Assembly (NCBI RefSeq): GCF_900880625.1
Contig: NZ_CAAHFB010000001.1
Coordinates: 992,001-1,056,000, forward strand
DNA from: Halorhabdus rudnickae
GTDB lineage: Archaea; Halobacteriota; Halobacteria; Halobacteriales; Haloarculaceae
Reading direction: 5' to 3'
Length of the DNA stretch: 64,000 nt
Position 1 is the stretch's first letter. Each line of letters begins with the position of its first letter. Positions 46,097-54,921 of this stretch are shown here, piece by piece. The translations under genes and the position numbers were made by a program. Under the pieces are notes generated by a model. The model searched no databases and was not told the DNA's origin. It saw nothing but the letters and a program-made list of their open reading frames with translations.

Positions 46097-47755
46097 TCAG
46101 CGTCTCCGGATGAAGGTCACGGCGAGGGCGAGAAGTCCCGCGAACGCGCCCAGAACGGTAAACCCGGGGCCGTCAGTCGAGGTGACGACGTTCGTGCCGT
46201 CACCACCGCCCGATTCCGTCGTCGCCGTCCGTTCGCCTTCGGGGGCGGCCCCCGCCCGAACCGCCGAGATTTCTTCGACGTTCGGGGCGTTGACGATGAC
46301 CATCGTCTTGCCACTTTGATTCAGGTAGAACGCGTCACCGAACTCCGTGGAATCCGGGATCCGCCAGGTCCCGAGTCGACCCTCGACGGCCTCCGCACCG
46401 CGGATTTCGAGCAATCGCTGGTAGCCCGCTCGGAATTCAGCGGCGTCCTCGGTTGAATCCCAGACTGTCTTGTAGACGAAGCCGGTTTCGTTGGTCTCGC
46501 TAGACTCGTTGGTAACGTACGACACCAGTTTGTCGCCGTCCCAGCCAGCCGTGTAGCTGTGGTTGTAATTGTGCGGATCGAATTCCTGGACGCCACCGTC
46601 CGATCCGTAATTGATGTGGTTCACCAGCGGGATGATAGCCTGGTCAGGAGGGAGCCGTTCCTCGAAGGTGGGGTACCACAGCGTGACGTACAGCCCCGCC
46701 TCACCGAAGGTGGCGTAATTATGACTCCCGTTGAGTGCAAGCACCCGCCAGCGATCGTCGCTCCGGTCAGAGACGGAAAGATTCGTGGGCACGTCTTCAG
46801 GGTACTTCTCGGGATGAATCGTCTGCTCGGTCGACGCAGGCGGGTTCTCGTAGACAGCGTTGACGGCCTCCCAGCCACCCTCCTCGCGGATCTCCTTGAC
46901 GAAGGGCGGACCATCACTGTAGGGCTGCAGGCGGATCTGATAGAGACCAAAGTGGGGTTGAAAGTCCGAGGGGACTTGTGACCCCTCGGGCATGAGGCAG
47001 CTCCCTTCCCACTCGTTCTCACAGTGTTGCTGGTAGAGGTGATCGACGTAGTTTCCGTCACCCTCGATGATCCCGTCTTTGGCGTTGTGAAGCTCCTGGG
47101 TCGACTGATTGTACGACGTGATGTTGAACCGCTGGTCTTGGAGCGCGTGGAACAGTTCCTGTGAGAGGGTGATCTCGTTCATCTTCGGCGTCGAAGTGTT
47201 CTCCGAGACGATCTTGATCTCGCCCGCCGAAGGATCGTAGAAGCCACCGACGCCGCCGGCCTGGTTGTCGGCCTGGACCGCGGTCGCGTCAGTGGACTCG
47301 TTGACCATCAACAGCGCCTCGTACTTGACGTTCTGGTGGAGACGCTGGGCGTCGGTCATACTCGAGGTGTCGTTGCTGACGCGGTCCTCGTAGGCCGACC
47401 GACTGATGACCTCGACCGGAGGCTGTTCCTCGAATTCGATACGACGGATCTGCTCAACACGGGCCATGCCGCGGGCGACCACTGCGTCGAGTTCGGAGTC
47501 ATTCAATCCATCCGCAGGCGTGACGCTGATCGACTCGTTGTACCAGTACCCCGCTTCCCACCCGAGGACGTCCGCCGCAGGATCGGGCGGGTGCTGGTCT
47601 GCGACCGTCGAGGACTGCGTTGTATTCGTCGCCTGGAGGGCGTCGTCGTCCAGAGCTGTCGATGCTGACTGGGGGGACTCGACCGCCGCGACGACTGGGA
47701 GACCGACCAGCGCCACCGCGACGATCACCACTAGAAGGTGCGTTCGGGCGACCAT
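46097..47755 (-). CDS. PGF-CTERM surface protein of the Hvo_1808 type
   Basis: 552 residues. An N-terminal signal peptide (VVIVAVALVGLPVVAAVES) and a C-terminal PGF-CTERM anchor (GPGFTVLGAFAGLLALAV followed by RRR) place it on the cell surface, where archaeosortase processing is expected. Many N-x-S/T sites suggest heavy glycosylation. The middle has LSQELFHALQDQRFN and, about 20 residues on, IIEGDGNYVDH, the layout of a zincin metallopeptidase except that the first His of HExxH is Gln. The start at 47755 is the Met before the signal peptide. Confidence 0.8.
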   Translation of the reverse strand: MVARTHLLVVIVAVALVGLPVVAAVESPQSASTALDDDALQATNTTQSSTVADQHPPDPAADVLGWEAGYWYNESISVTPADGLNDSELDAVVARGMARVEQIRRIEFEEQPPVEVISRSAYEDRVSNDTSSMTDAQRLHQNVKYEALLMVNESTDATAVQADNQAGGVGGFYDPSAGEIKIVSENTSTPKMNEITLSQELFHALQDQRFNITSYNQSTQELHNAKDGIIEGDGNYVDHLYQQHCENEWEGSCLMPEGSQVPSDFQPHFGLYQIRLQPYSDGPPFVKEIREEGGWEAVNAVYENPPASTEQTIHPEKYPEDVPTNLSVSDRSDDRWRVLALNGSHNYATFGEAGLYVTLWYPTFEERLPPDQAIIPLVNHINYGSDGGVQEFDPHNYNHSYTAGWDGDKLVSYVTNESSETNETGFVYKTVWDSTEDAAEFRAGYQRLLEIRGAEAVEGRLGTWRIPDSTEFGDAFYLNQSGKTMVIVNAPNVEEISAVRAGAAPEGERTATTESGGGDGTNVVTSTDGPGFTVLGAFAGLLALAVTFIRRR

Positions 47756-47868
47756 ACCAACCCTCGGGGCGAGCTCCTTACAAATGCCCCGATCGGGACA
47801 GGTGAGCCGGTCGACGGAGCCACCCGCTATGCAGGGCCGACGTGACCGATCCACTGACGGCCCCGACG

Positions 47869-47876
47869 ATTTTTAC
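47869..47876 (+). promoter_or_regulatory. TATA-like box of nicotinamidase gene
   Basis: ATTTTTAC centred about 30 bases before the ATG at 47903, consistent with a leaderless or very short leader mRNA. Confidence 0.5.
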
Positions 47877-47902
47877 CGTGGCGAACCGACGCACCGATAG
47901 TC

Positions 47903-48475
47903 ATGTCATTCGATCCAGACGCGACGGCAGTGGTCGTCGTGGACATGCAAAACGGCTTCTGTCGCCCGGACGGGAGTCTCTACTCCCCGCCGAGTGAAGA
48001 CGCGATCGTACCCTGCGTCGAACTGATCGACCGCGCCCGGGACGTCGGAGCGTCGGTCGTCTATACCCGCGATGTCCATCCGCCCGAGCAGTTCGCGGAC
48101 GCTCACTACTACGACGAGTTCGAACGCTGGGGAGAACACGTCCTCGAAGGGAGTTGGGACGCCGAACTCGTCGCCGAACTCGACGAGCGGCCGGCGGATC
48201 TCGTCGTCGAGAAACACACCTACGACGCCTTCCACGAGACCCAACTGGAGGGATGGCTCGACGCCCACGGCATCGACGATCTGCTGATATGCGGGACGCT
48301 GGCGAACGTCTGTGTCCTCCATACGGCCGCCAGTGCCGGCCTGCGGGACTACCGTCCCGTCCTGATCGAGGATGCCATCGGGTTCATCGAGAACGATCAC
48401 CGCGAGTACGCCCTCGAACACGCCGACTGGCTGTTCGGCGAAGTACGCGACCGCGAGTCGATCGAGTTCGACTGA
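47903..48475 (+). CDS. pncA: Nicotinamidase-like isochorismatase-family hydrolase
   Basis: Hydrolyses nicotinamide to nicotinate, supplying pncB. 190 residues. The Asp-Lys-Cys triad is visible: VVVVDMQNGFC (Asp), VVEKHTYDAF (Lys) and CGTLANVCVLHTA (Cys). Metal ligands TRDVHPPEQF and nearby His fit. Together with pncB this restores the nicotinamide salvage route. The stop codon is directly followed by the GNAT start. Confidence 0.87.
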   Translation: MSFDPDATAVVVVDMQNGFCRPDGSLYSPPSEDAIVPCVELIDRARDVGASVVYTRDVHPPEQFADAHYYDEFERWGEHVLEGSWDAELVAELDERPADLVVEKHTYDAFHETQLEGWLDAHGIDDLLICGTLANVCVLHTAASAGLRDYRPVLIEDAIGFIENDHREYALEHADWLFGEVRDRESIEFD

Positions 48476-48949
48476 ATGATTGGGTCTCGTCCAGAGAGAG
48501 CTGTGCGGCGGTATGAGCCAGGCGACGGACCGGCCGTCGAGAATCTCTACCGACGGGCGCTCCGGGAAGCGGGGACGGACCCAAACGACGTCCCGAACAA
48601 CGGCGATCTGCGAGCGATCGGGCAGATCTACCTCGATTCGGGCGGAGAGTTCCTAGTGGCCGAGAGCGACGAGGAGATCGTCGCGTGCGGTGGACTGCTC
48701 CGGGACGGGTCGACCGCCGAACTCAAGCGGATCGCCGTCGATCCCGGCCACCAGCGCGAAGGCCACGGGACGGCGATCGTCGACGGACTCGAACGCGCGG
48801 CCCGCGAGCGTGGCTGTGCTCGGATCGGACTGACGACTGCCAGCCGACAGACGAGTGCAACCGACTTCTATCCGGATCGGGGCTACGAACGGCTCGGAAC
48901 GGAACAGGTGAACGGCTACGAGCTGATCGACTTCGGCAAGCGATTATAA
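48476..48949 (+). CDS. GNAT-family N-acetyltransferase
   Basis: 157 residues beginning right after the pncA stop, so co-transcribed. The acetyl-CoA loop reads RIAVDPGHQREGHGTAIVDG (R/Q-x-x-G-x-G/A). The C-terminal FYPDRGYERLG is typical. Substrate unknown. The sequence suits a small-molecule or protein acetyltransferase. Confidence 0.82.
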   Translation: MIGSRPERAVRRYEPGDGPAVENLYRRALREAGTDPNDVPNNGDLRAIGQIYLDSGGEFLVAESDEEIVACGGLLRDGSTAELKRIAVDPGHQREGHGTAIVDGLERAARERGCARIGLTTASRQTSATDFYPDRGYERLGTEQVNGYELIDFGKRL

Positions 48950-48976
48950 GTCGCGACTTGGTGAACCGTCGGGGTC

Positions 48977-49044
48977 GACGCCACAAATGGCGTCAGGGCT
49001 GCCAGCGGCTAAGACTCTCCGGCGGGAGTCACCGACAGCCGCTG
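48977..49044 (+). other. Nested stem-loops between GNAT and pyrC
   Basis: A perfect 7-bp stem GACGCCA-CAAA-TGGCGTC (48977-48994) is followed by an 8-bp stem CAGCGGCT (49003-49010) pairing with AGCCGCTG (49037-49044). The latter encloses a smaller stem of CTCC-GGCG-GGAG with flanking GA/TC. It is upstream of the pyrC promoter, so it would lie in the 3' tail of the pncA-GNAT transcript or in a separate RNA. Confidence 0.5.
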
Positions 49045-49083
49045 AGCACGACGAGTTTCGGGGCGAGCGCGACACTCCGGGAC

Positions 49084-49091
49084 ACTTAGGG
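49084..49091 (+). promoter_or_regulatory. TATA-like box of pyrC
   Basis: ACTTAGGG-type element centred 27 bases before the ATG at 49115; weak in sequence, correct in position. Confidence 0.4.
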
Positions 49092-49114
49092 TCCCGGGGC
49101 ATCGATCCGGGTCC

Positions 49115-50476
49115 ATGCTCATCCGGAACGCCACGCTTCCCGACGGCCGTCGTCGCGACGTTCGCATCGAGGGCGAACAGATCGCGGCCGTCGAAGAAGA
49201 CCTACCCCCGGTCGAGGGCGAGCGCGAAATCGACGCCACGGGCAAGCGCCTGCTGCCGGGGATGATCGACACACATGTTCACTTTCGCCAGCCGGGCGAC
49301 CCCCACAAAGAGACCTGGGAGACTGGATCACGGAGCGCCGCAGCCGGCGGCGTCACGACAGTCGTCGACCAGCCCAACACCGACCCGCCGACCATCGACG
49401 GCGACACCTTCGAGGAGAAGGCGGCGTTCGCCACAGACTCGGTCGTCGACTTCGGTCTCAACGGTGGGGTCACACCCGACTGGGATCCCGACTCGCTGTT
49501 CGATCGGCCGATCTTTGCGCTCGGAGAGGTATTTCTCGCGGATTCGACCGGCGAGATGGGGATCGACGAGCAGCGCTTCCGGGACGCACTCGAGGTGGCC
49601 CAGCGCCACGACGTGACCGTTACCGTCCACGCAGAGAACGCAGCGAAGTTCAACGTGGGGACGCGCGAGCGGACAGACGCCGACGCGTGGTCGGCCTACC
49701 GGACGGCCCGCGCCGAGATCACAGCCGTCGAACGCGTCTGTGAGCTCGCGGCGGAGTACGATGTCCACCTGCACGTCGCTCACGCGAGCACGCCGGAGGC
49801 GATTGACGCAGCCCGCGACGCGGGAATCAGCTGCGAGGTCACGCCACACCACCTCCTGCTCTCGCGTTCGAACCTCGATGAACTGGGGACGTTCGGCCGC
49901 ATGAACCCACCGTTGCGCCGCGAGAAACGCCGCGAACGCGTCTACGACCGTGTCCGGGACGGTCAGGTCGACATCGTCGCGACGGACCACGCACCCCACA
50001 CCCGCGCGGAGAAGGACGCGAGCATCTGGGAGGCCCCCAGCGGCGTCCCTGGCGTCGAGACCGTCCTCCCCCTCCTGCTCGAGGAAGCGCGACGCGGCCA
50101 CCTCACCTACGAGCGCGTCCGCGACCTGACGGCCGCCAATCCGGCGACACTGTTCGATCTGCCGAAGAAGGGACGGATCGCCGAGGGCTACGATGCCGAT
50201 CTCGTCTTGGTCGATCCAGGACAGACCCGCGAGATCCACGGCGAGGACCTCCATACTAACTGCGAGTGGACGCCCTTCGAAGGATGGCGCGGCCTGTTCC
50301 CCAAGCTGACGATGGTCCGGGGGACCGTTGTCTACGAGCGGACCGACGACGGCGAGGTGTTCGACGACCACCAGGGACGCAACGTTCGCGTAGCACGTCC
50401 CGTCCCGGACCAGACTATCGAGCGCAACGAGGAGGGCCAACAGCCACAGGGGACAGAGAACACCGACGAACCGTGA
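49115..50476 (+). CDS. pyrC: Dihydroorotase
   Basis: Cyclises carbamoyl-aspartate in pyrimidine synthesis. 453 residues. Zinc motif DTHVHFRQPG, the HVAHASTPEA histidines and the catalytic VATDHAPH are class I dihydroorotase features; FNVGTRERTDAD is in the loop region. Allantoinase and hydantoinase relatives share the fold, but the DHAPH and overall form favour dihydroorotase. A Gln/Asn/Glu-rich tail of about 20 residues ends the protein. Confidence 0.85.
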   Translation: MLIRNATLPDGRRRDVRIEGEQIAAVEEDLPPVEGEREIDATGKRLLPGMIDTHVHFRQPGDPHKETWETGSRSAAAGGVTTVVDQPNTDPPTIDGDTFEEKAAFATDSVVDFGLNGGVTPDWDPDSLFDRPIFALGEVFLADSTGEMGIDEQRFRDALEVAQRHDVTVTVHAENAAKFNVGTRERTDADAWSAYRTARAEITAVERVCELAAEYDVHLHVAHASTPEAIDAARDAGISCEVTPHHLLLSRSNLDELGTFGRMNPPLRREKRRERVYDRVRDGQVDIVATDHAPHTRAEKDASIWEAPSGVPGVETVLPLLLEEARRGHLTYERVRDLTAANPATLFDLPKKGRIAEGYDADLVLVDPGQTREIHGEDLHTNCEWTPFEGWRGLFPKLTMVRGTVVYERTDDGEVFDDHQGRNVRVARPVPDQTIERNEEGQQPQGTENTDEP

Positions 50477-50608
50477 GACGGGGCTAACCCCGACGGATCG
50501 GAGTCGACCGATGAGACGCCTGCCAACTCACCGGACGAACGAGGATCGGAGCCAGCAACAGCGGATGGGATCGACGACTGACCGACCTCGATCACTCCGT
50601 GCAGCCAG

Positions 50609-51361
50609 TCACTCTCCACTATCGACGTGGAAAGAGTGCCCGCATTCGGGACACTCGACTTCGTCGTGGCGCAAGGCGACGCTATGCTCCCGGACCTCGC
50701 GCATGACCTCGGAGATGCGGTCCTCGGCCTCGAGTTCCTCATCGACGCTCAACTCGACGCCCTCGACTTCCAGGAGGAACTTTGCGACCTCAGTGGCCTC
50801 GTACATCAGGTCGTCGAGTTCGTCGGCGGTGAAAAAATCGCTCATCGCCCCGTAGAGGAAGGTTGCGCCGGCCATCTGGACCTTCTCTTCGAAAGAGGCC
50901 CGAGCCTGATTGACCGCCTGCGGGGAGTACGTGTCAGTCATGAACGGGACCAAGTCGGGCAGGTTCTCGCCGATCTTGGTCATCTCGACACCGGTCTCGG
51001 TACGGAAATCCGCACACAGCCGGGCAATGGCCCACTCACGGGCGGTGATGTAGGTACGCTCCCGGAGGAAGTCATTGGCACGGTCATACGTGCCACCGTC
51101 GATCTTTTGAAACCGATCGTAAGAACGGACATCCGCGGGTGGCTCGGACCCCGAGTGGTCGTCAGCCGGCTCGTCGCTAGTTCGGTTGCCACCTTCCGAG
51201 GCAGTTGCCGGTGTGTCGTCCCCCGCCGGCGCGTCGGTGGGAGGCCCCTCGGATGGCGAACCGTCCGACGTGGACCCATCGGTGGCGTCATCGTCGGTTC
51301 CCTCGACCGTCCGTGGCGTCTCCACGGCCGGTCCTGAATCGTCCGCGGGATCGTCGACCAT
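50609..51361 (-). CDS. Conserved haloarchaeal protein (DUF5806-like) with zinc-ribbon tail
   Basis: 250 residues. The first 80 residues are low-complexity Asp/Thr/Ser/Pro and probably disordered. The conserved core from RSYDRFQKIDGGTYDRAND to the C-terminus is mostly helical and ends in CPECGHSFHV, a single zinc knuckle half-site. I recall the family as DUF5806, function unknown. A GCTTTTTCG element centred 27 bases before the ATG suggests a leaderless mRNA, divergent from the UspA gene 96 bases away. Confidence 0.65.
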   Translation of the reverse strand: MVDDPADDSGPAVETPRTVEGTDDDATDGSTSDGSPSEGPPTDAPAGDDTPATASEGGNRTSDEPADDHSGSEPPADVRSYDRFQKIDGGTYDRANDFLRERTYITAREWAIARLCADFRTETGVEMTKIGENLPDLVPFMTDTYSPQAVNQARASFEEKVQMAGATFLYGAMSDFFTADELDDLMYEATEVAKFLLEVEGVELSVDEELEAEDRISEVMREVREHSVALRHDEVECPECGHSFHVDSGE

Positions 51362-51425
51362 GCGGGCCAGTCCGGCCCGGGGTCGAAAAAGCGTGTCGAC
51401 GCCTCCGGAGGGTCACGGAACGGAG

Positions 51426-51434
51426 TTTTTTTAT
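51426..51434 (+). promoter_or_regulatory. TATA-like box of UspA-GNAT pair
   Basis: TTTTTTTAT centred 27 bases before the ATG at 51457, which decides that start over the longer open frame. Confidence 0.6.
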
Positions 51435-51456
51435 CCATTACACCAATGGAGAGCGT

Positions 51457-51825
51457 ATGAAGGTTCTGCTGGGAGTCGGCGGGAGCGAGAACTCCCGACG
51501 GGCGCTCGAGGAGACCATAGAGCGCGTCCAGGAGACCGGCGACGAGCTAACGGTCGCGATCTTCAACTCCGAGGAGATCGAGTCGACGTTGACCGACATC
51601 GAAACCGACGTCCGGACGGCCCTCGAGGATGCCGACGTCGAGGCGACGGTACGCCGGATCACGGACCACCCCGGTGGCGAGTTAGTTCAGATGGCCGATC
51701 AAGAAGAGTTCGACCGACTCGTCATCGGCGGCGGGACTCGAAGTCCGCTCGGAAAGATTCAACTCGGCTCGATCGCTGAGTTCGTCGTACTCAACGCTGA
51801 AACGCCGGTGACTCTTATCAGATGA
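51457..51825 (+). CDS. Short UspA-family protein
   Basis: 122 residues, shorter than the usual 140-150. MKVLLGVGGSENSRRALEET opens it and VIGGGTRSPLGKIQLGSIAE gives the C-terminal ATP-binding loop. ATGA overlap with the GNAT gene downstream indicates a two-gene operon. The shortness removes part of the central helix region, with no frameshift visible. Confidence 0.85.
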   Translation: MKVLLGVGGSENSRRALEETIERVQETGDELTVAIFNSEEIESTLTDIETDVRTALEDADVEATVRRITDHPGGELVQMADQEEFDRLVIGGGTRSPLGKIQLGSIAEFVVLNAETPVTLIR

Positions 51826-52358
51826 GTGAGGATCGTTCCTATCCGACGGAGGTTTCGGGACCGTTCCCCGCCCCGCCACACGAGTTCGTCGACGACGAAG
51901 GGAGAGACATCGTCGTCCGGGTCGCTGAAGACAATCGTGAGGACCTCGTCGCCATGTACGAAGACTTCGATCCGCAGGACCGCGCCCAGGGTATTCCACC
52001 GGTCGGCGAACGCCAGATCAGACGCTGGCTCGACCGGGTCTTCGATGAGGAATGCCTGAACGTGATCGCCTGGCACGGTGAGGACGCGGTCGGCCACTCG
52101 ATGTTGGTACCCGACGACAAAGGTGCCTACGAACTGGCGATCTTCGTTCTCGGGAGTCACCAGTCGGCGGGTATCGGCACGGAGTTGGTCCAGACCCTCC
52201 TGGGGTACGGGAAAACACAGGGGATCGACCGAGTCTGGCTGACCGTCGAACGATGGAACGAACCGGCGATCGGCCTCTACCAGAAGGTCGGTTTCGAGAT
52301 TCGCAACACCGAGAGCTTCGAACTCGAGATGGCGATCCGGATCGCGGATCGGGAGTGA
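51822..52358 (+). CDS. GNAT-family N-acetyltransferase
   Basis: 178 residues. The central loop YELAIFVLGSHQSAGIGTEL contains the acetyl-CoA Q-x-x-G-x-G/A-type site; ERWNEPAIGLYQKVGFEI is the typical C-terminal signature. It shares four bases with the UspA gene. Substrate unknown; acetylation linked to a Usp would be inference only. Confidence 0.85.
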   Translation: MSEDRSYPTEVSGPFPAPPHEFVDDEGRDIVVRVAEDNREDLVAMYEDFDPQDRAQGIPPVGERQIRRWLDRVFDEECLNVIAWHGEDAVGHSMLVPDDKGAYELAIFVLGSHQSAGIGTELVQTLLGYGKTQGIDRVWLTVERWNEPAIGLYQKVGFEIRNTESFELEMAIRIADRE

Positions 52359-52376
52359 AACGGTCGAGGCGTCGGG

Positions 52377-52829
52377 CTACACCGACAGGACGGGCTGGCT
52401 GGCATAGGAGAGGACGTACTCGGCAACCCGCCCGAGCATCGCCCCGGGATCGTTCATGGCCGACTCCCGCGGGACGACCAAAAAATCGGCCGCGACCTCG
52501 TCGGCCGCATCGAGTACGACGCTGACCGGATGGCGGCTTAGCGAACTCGCCGAGTAACCGAACGCGGCTGACTGAGAGAGTGAAACCTCGTAGCCGGCGT
52601 TCCGTACGTGTTCGCGGATCGCTCCCATGAACGCTCGGTGCTCCTCGGCGACGCTATCGGCTGCGATGTCACCGGCTTCGAGTCCGCGTGCGACGTGTTC
52701 CTCGGTGATGTGCAACACGTGGACATCCGCGTCATAGCGTTGGGCGATCGCCAGTGCGTGTTCTACAGCCCGTTCCGATTGGTCGGTCCCGTCGACGGGC
52801 ACGAACACTGTATCGATCTCAACATCCAT
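52377..52829 (-). CDS. UspA-family universal stress protein, variant nucleotide loop
   Basis: 150 residues; start MDVEIDTVFVPVDGTDQSER is typical. The C-terminal loop (VVPRESAMNDPGAMLGRVAE) departs from the usual GxxGxxG(x9)GS(T) consensus, so ATP binding may be lost. It is convergent with the GNAT gene and divergent from the next UspA gene. Confidence 0.85.
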   Translation of the reverse strand: MDVEIDTVFVPVDGTDQSERAVEHALAIAQRYDADVHVLHITEEHVARGLEAGDIAADSVAEEHRAFMGAIREHVRNAGYEVSLSQSAAFGYSASSLSRHPVSVVLDAADEVAADFLVVPRESAMNDPGAMLGRVAEYVLSYASQPVLSV

Positions 52830-52962
52830 TGTCCCTCTCTGGGAGAGGCATAGTCAAAAAACCTACCGGCAGAGGCCGGGTCCCTCAAGCGAGCCACCAG
52901 GGGCGGTCCCCCGGTGACAGATATTTCGGCGATTCCGACGTTGTAGTCCAGGGGCCGCCGCA

Positions 52963-52970
52963 TCTATATA
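52963..52970 (+). promoter_or_regulatory. TATA box of UspA-DHH operon
   Basis: TCTATATA centred about 27 bases before the ATG at 52994; supports that start and a leaderless mRNA. Confidence 0.65.
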
Positions 52971-52993
52971 GGGTGGGCGAACTATCCTCGCCC

Positions 52994-53449
52994 ATGTACG
53001 AAACTGTAGTGCTGGCGACCGATGGCTCGGCGAGCACCGAGCGGGCGGTGACCGTGGGGCTGGACCTCGTCCGCCGATTCGACGGAGCTGTCCACGCGCT
53101 GTACGTCGTCGACGAGGGTGAAGTCGCCTCGACTCCCGAAGACGTGCGGGCGGATCTCCGAACGTCCCTCGAACGGCGCGGACAGGAGGCACTCGAACGG
53201 ATCGAGGGAGAGAGCGACCGCGAAGTATCGACGGCGATCCGTTCGGGGAAGCCTGCGACGGAGATCTGTGAGTACGCGAGCGACGTCGGCGCCGACGTCG
53301 TGGTGACCGGAACCCGAGGTCGTCACGGCGAACACGCGTTGCTACTCGGCAGCGTCGCCGAAGCCGTCGTCAGAACATCGCCGGTCCCCGTGTTGACTGT
53401 CCGGCAACTCGAAGACGGCGAGGTACCCGCTCGTGAGCGAGGGGCCTGA
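52994..53449 (+). CDS. UspA-family universal stress protein
   Basis: 151 residues: MYETVVLATDGSASTERAVT and TGTRGRHGEHALLLGSVAEA include the full G-x2-G-x9-G-[ST] nucleotide loop. It is followed after two bases by the DHH gene, so both sit in one transcript. Preferred over a longer open frame by the TATA position. Confidence 0.88.
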   Translation: MYETVVLATDGSASTERAVTVGLDLVRRFDGAVHALYVVDEGEVASTPEDVRADLRTSLERRGQEALERIEGESDREVSTAIRSGKPATEICEYASDVGADVVVTGTRGRHGEHALLLGSVAEAVVRTSPVPVLTVRQLEDGEVPARERGA

Positions 53450-53451
53450 GC

Positions 53452-54519
53452 ATGGACGAGTGGCTCATTGATGACGAACGGCTGTCCATCGAGCGCAAGT
53501 CGATTCTGCCCGGCGAGGGCTTTTTCTATCCCGATACAGTCGAGGAGGCCAAACGCGAGCAGGAGGCGGCCAAGCGCCTGGAGGGGGCCGAACAGATCGT
53601 CGTCGCGGACCCCGACGCGGACGGTCTCGCCTGCGTCGCGTTGATCCGGGACGCCGTCGGCGAGGCGCCGCTGCTGCCGGCCAGTCCACACGATCTGGAA
53701 CGTGCACTCTCCTGGGTCGCCGAATACGCGGAGAGCGGGGCCGACATCTACGTCTGTGATCTCTGTCCCGACGACGCGGGCGACCTGGAACCGCTTGCGG
53801 ACCTGACCGAAAGCGACGGCGACGTTCGCTGGTTCGACCACCACCAGTGGGACCGCGACCTCGCGACGCTGGTACGGGACGCCGGAGTCGATCTGACAGT
53901 CGGCGAGTCCGAGGAGGAGTGTACCGCCGACGTGGCGCTCCGGGAACTCGCCGCCGACTTCGACGACCGCTTTGCCGACCTGGCGGCCGCGACGCGGGAT
54001 CACGACCTCTGGATCCGTGAGGATCCGCGTAGCGACGACCTTGCGGACCTCGCTCACTGGCTCGAACCCGAGGAGTACATCGAGATCGTCCGTGAACACG
54101 GCGCCGATCTCCCCCCCGACGCCGAAGAGCTACTCACGGAGCAACGCGTCGAGAAGCAGGCGCTAATCGAAAAAGCCGTCGAACGCGCCGAGTTGCGCGA
54201 GATCGGTCCCTGGACGGTCGGGGTCACCTACGGTCGCTGCTCGCAGAACGAGGTGGCCGAAGCGCTCCGCGAGCAGGGTGCCGACGCCGCAGTCATCGTC
54301 AAACCCGCCGGATCGGCGTCCATCCGGGGAACCGAGAACTTCGAACGCGCCCACGAGGTTGCCGGCCAGGTCAACGGCGGCGGCCACCCGAAGGCGGCGG
54401 GCTGCAAGCCCGACGTCTACGACGACATGCTCGATTACGCCCATCACTGGGCGACACGGGGCGCGGTAGCCAAGCAGGCGATCGTGGATGCCTTCCGGCG
54501 ATTGGACATCGACGCATAG
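53452..54519 (+). CDS. DHH-family phosphoesterase
   Basis: 355 residues with the DHH/DHHA1 two-domain layout. VVADPDADGLACVAL (motif I), CDLCPDD, WFDHHQWD (the DHH motif), RDHDLW, and GGGHPKAAGC in the DHHA1 part. Such proteins hydrolyse oligonucleotides, nanoRNA or cyclic dinucleotides, and archaeal relatives are called RecJ-like; which substrate applies is open. It is downstream of UspA in the same operon. Confidence 0.88.
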   Translation: MDEWLIDDERLSIERKSILPGEGFFYPDTVEEAKREQEAAKRLEGAEQIVVADPDADGLACVALIRDAVGEAPLLPASPHDLERALSWVAEYAESGADIYVCDLCPDDAGDLEPLADLTESDGDVRWFDHHQWDRDLATLVRDAGVDLTVGESEEECTADVALRELAADFDDRFADLAAATRDHDLWIREDPRSDDLADLAHWLEPEEYIEIVREHGADLPPDAEELLTEQRVEKQALIEKAVERAELREIGPWTVGVTYGRCSQNEVAEALREQGADAAVIVKPAGSASIRGTENFERAHEVAGQVNGGGHPKAAGCKPDVYDDMLDYAHHWATRGAVAKQAIVDAFRRLDIDA

Positions 54520-54524
54520 CCCAG

Positions 54525-54671
54525 TTAGCCCCACGTCCAGTATGCGTCGAGCGCAAACCGGTAGAGCCCGCTGATCCCGATGGCGACCGCGTTTCCGCCG
54601 TGAGGAATCGTCGACTCGGTAGCGCTCGTCCCGTGATTCCCGGCCTGCGTGACGGGGACGTCGCTGCAATC
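54525..54671 (-). pseudogene. Minus-strand C-terminal coding fragment, unknown family
   Basis: The frame ending in TAA at 54525 reads VTQAGNHGTSATES, then GNAVAIGISGLYRFALD and AYWTWG. Third-position GC use looks coding, but no start and no full domain are found, so it is probably a gene end left by decay or by rearrangement. Confidence 0.3.
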
Positions 54672-54726
54672 ACGACTCCGTCGTCGGGCCCTCGGCATCG
54701 TGGGCCGAGACAGGGAGCTTCCGCAG

Positions 54727-54921
54727 CACCAGCGAGACGCCGACAGCCGCGGCGCTTTCTGTCTTGTCGCTTGGACTTATTCGGTTCCCATTGCCTGGGT
54801 CTGGGGTGGAGCTATCGGCTCACTCGGCATCTGGCTATCCATTGCTGTCTCGAACGGCGCCGACGTTGTCATCGTTCACCTGTGGTATCGGCGTGGGACG
54901 GGGCATGTGGGCGACTTCACG
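54727..54921 (+). pseudogene. Fragment resembling a MATE-type transporter
   Basis: The frame around VWGGAIGSLGIWLSIAVSN and HLWYRRGTGHVG resembles the last two helices and RRGTW-type tail of MATE efflux pumps. The upstream sequence in frame has only a poor resemblance, and the downstream tail is charged and cysteine-rich. No complete gene exists here. The surrounding 600 bases hold no other convincing gene. Confidence 0.35.
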
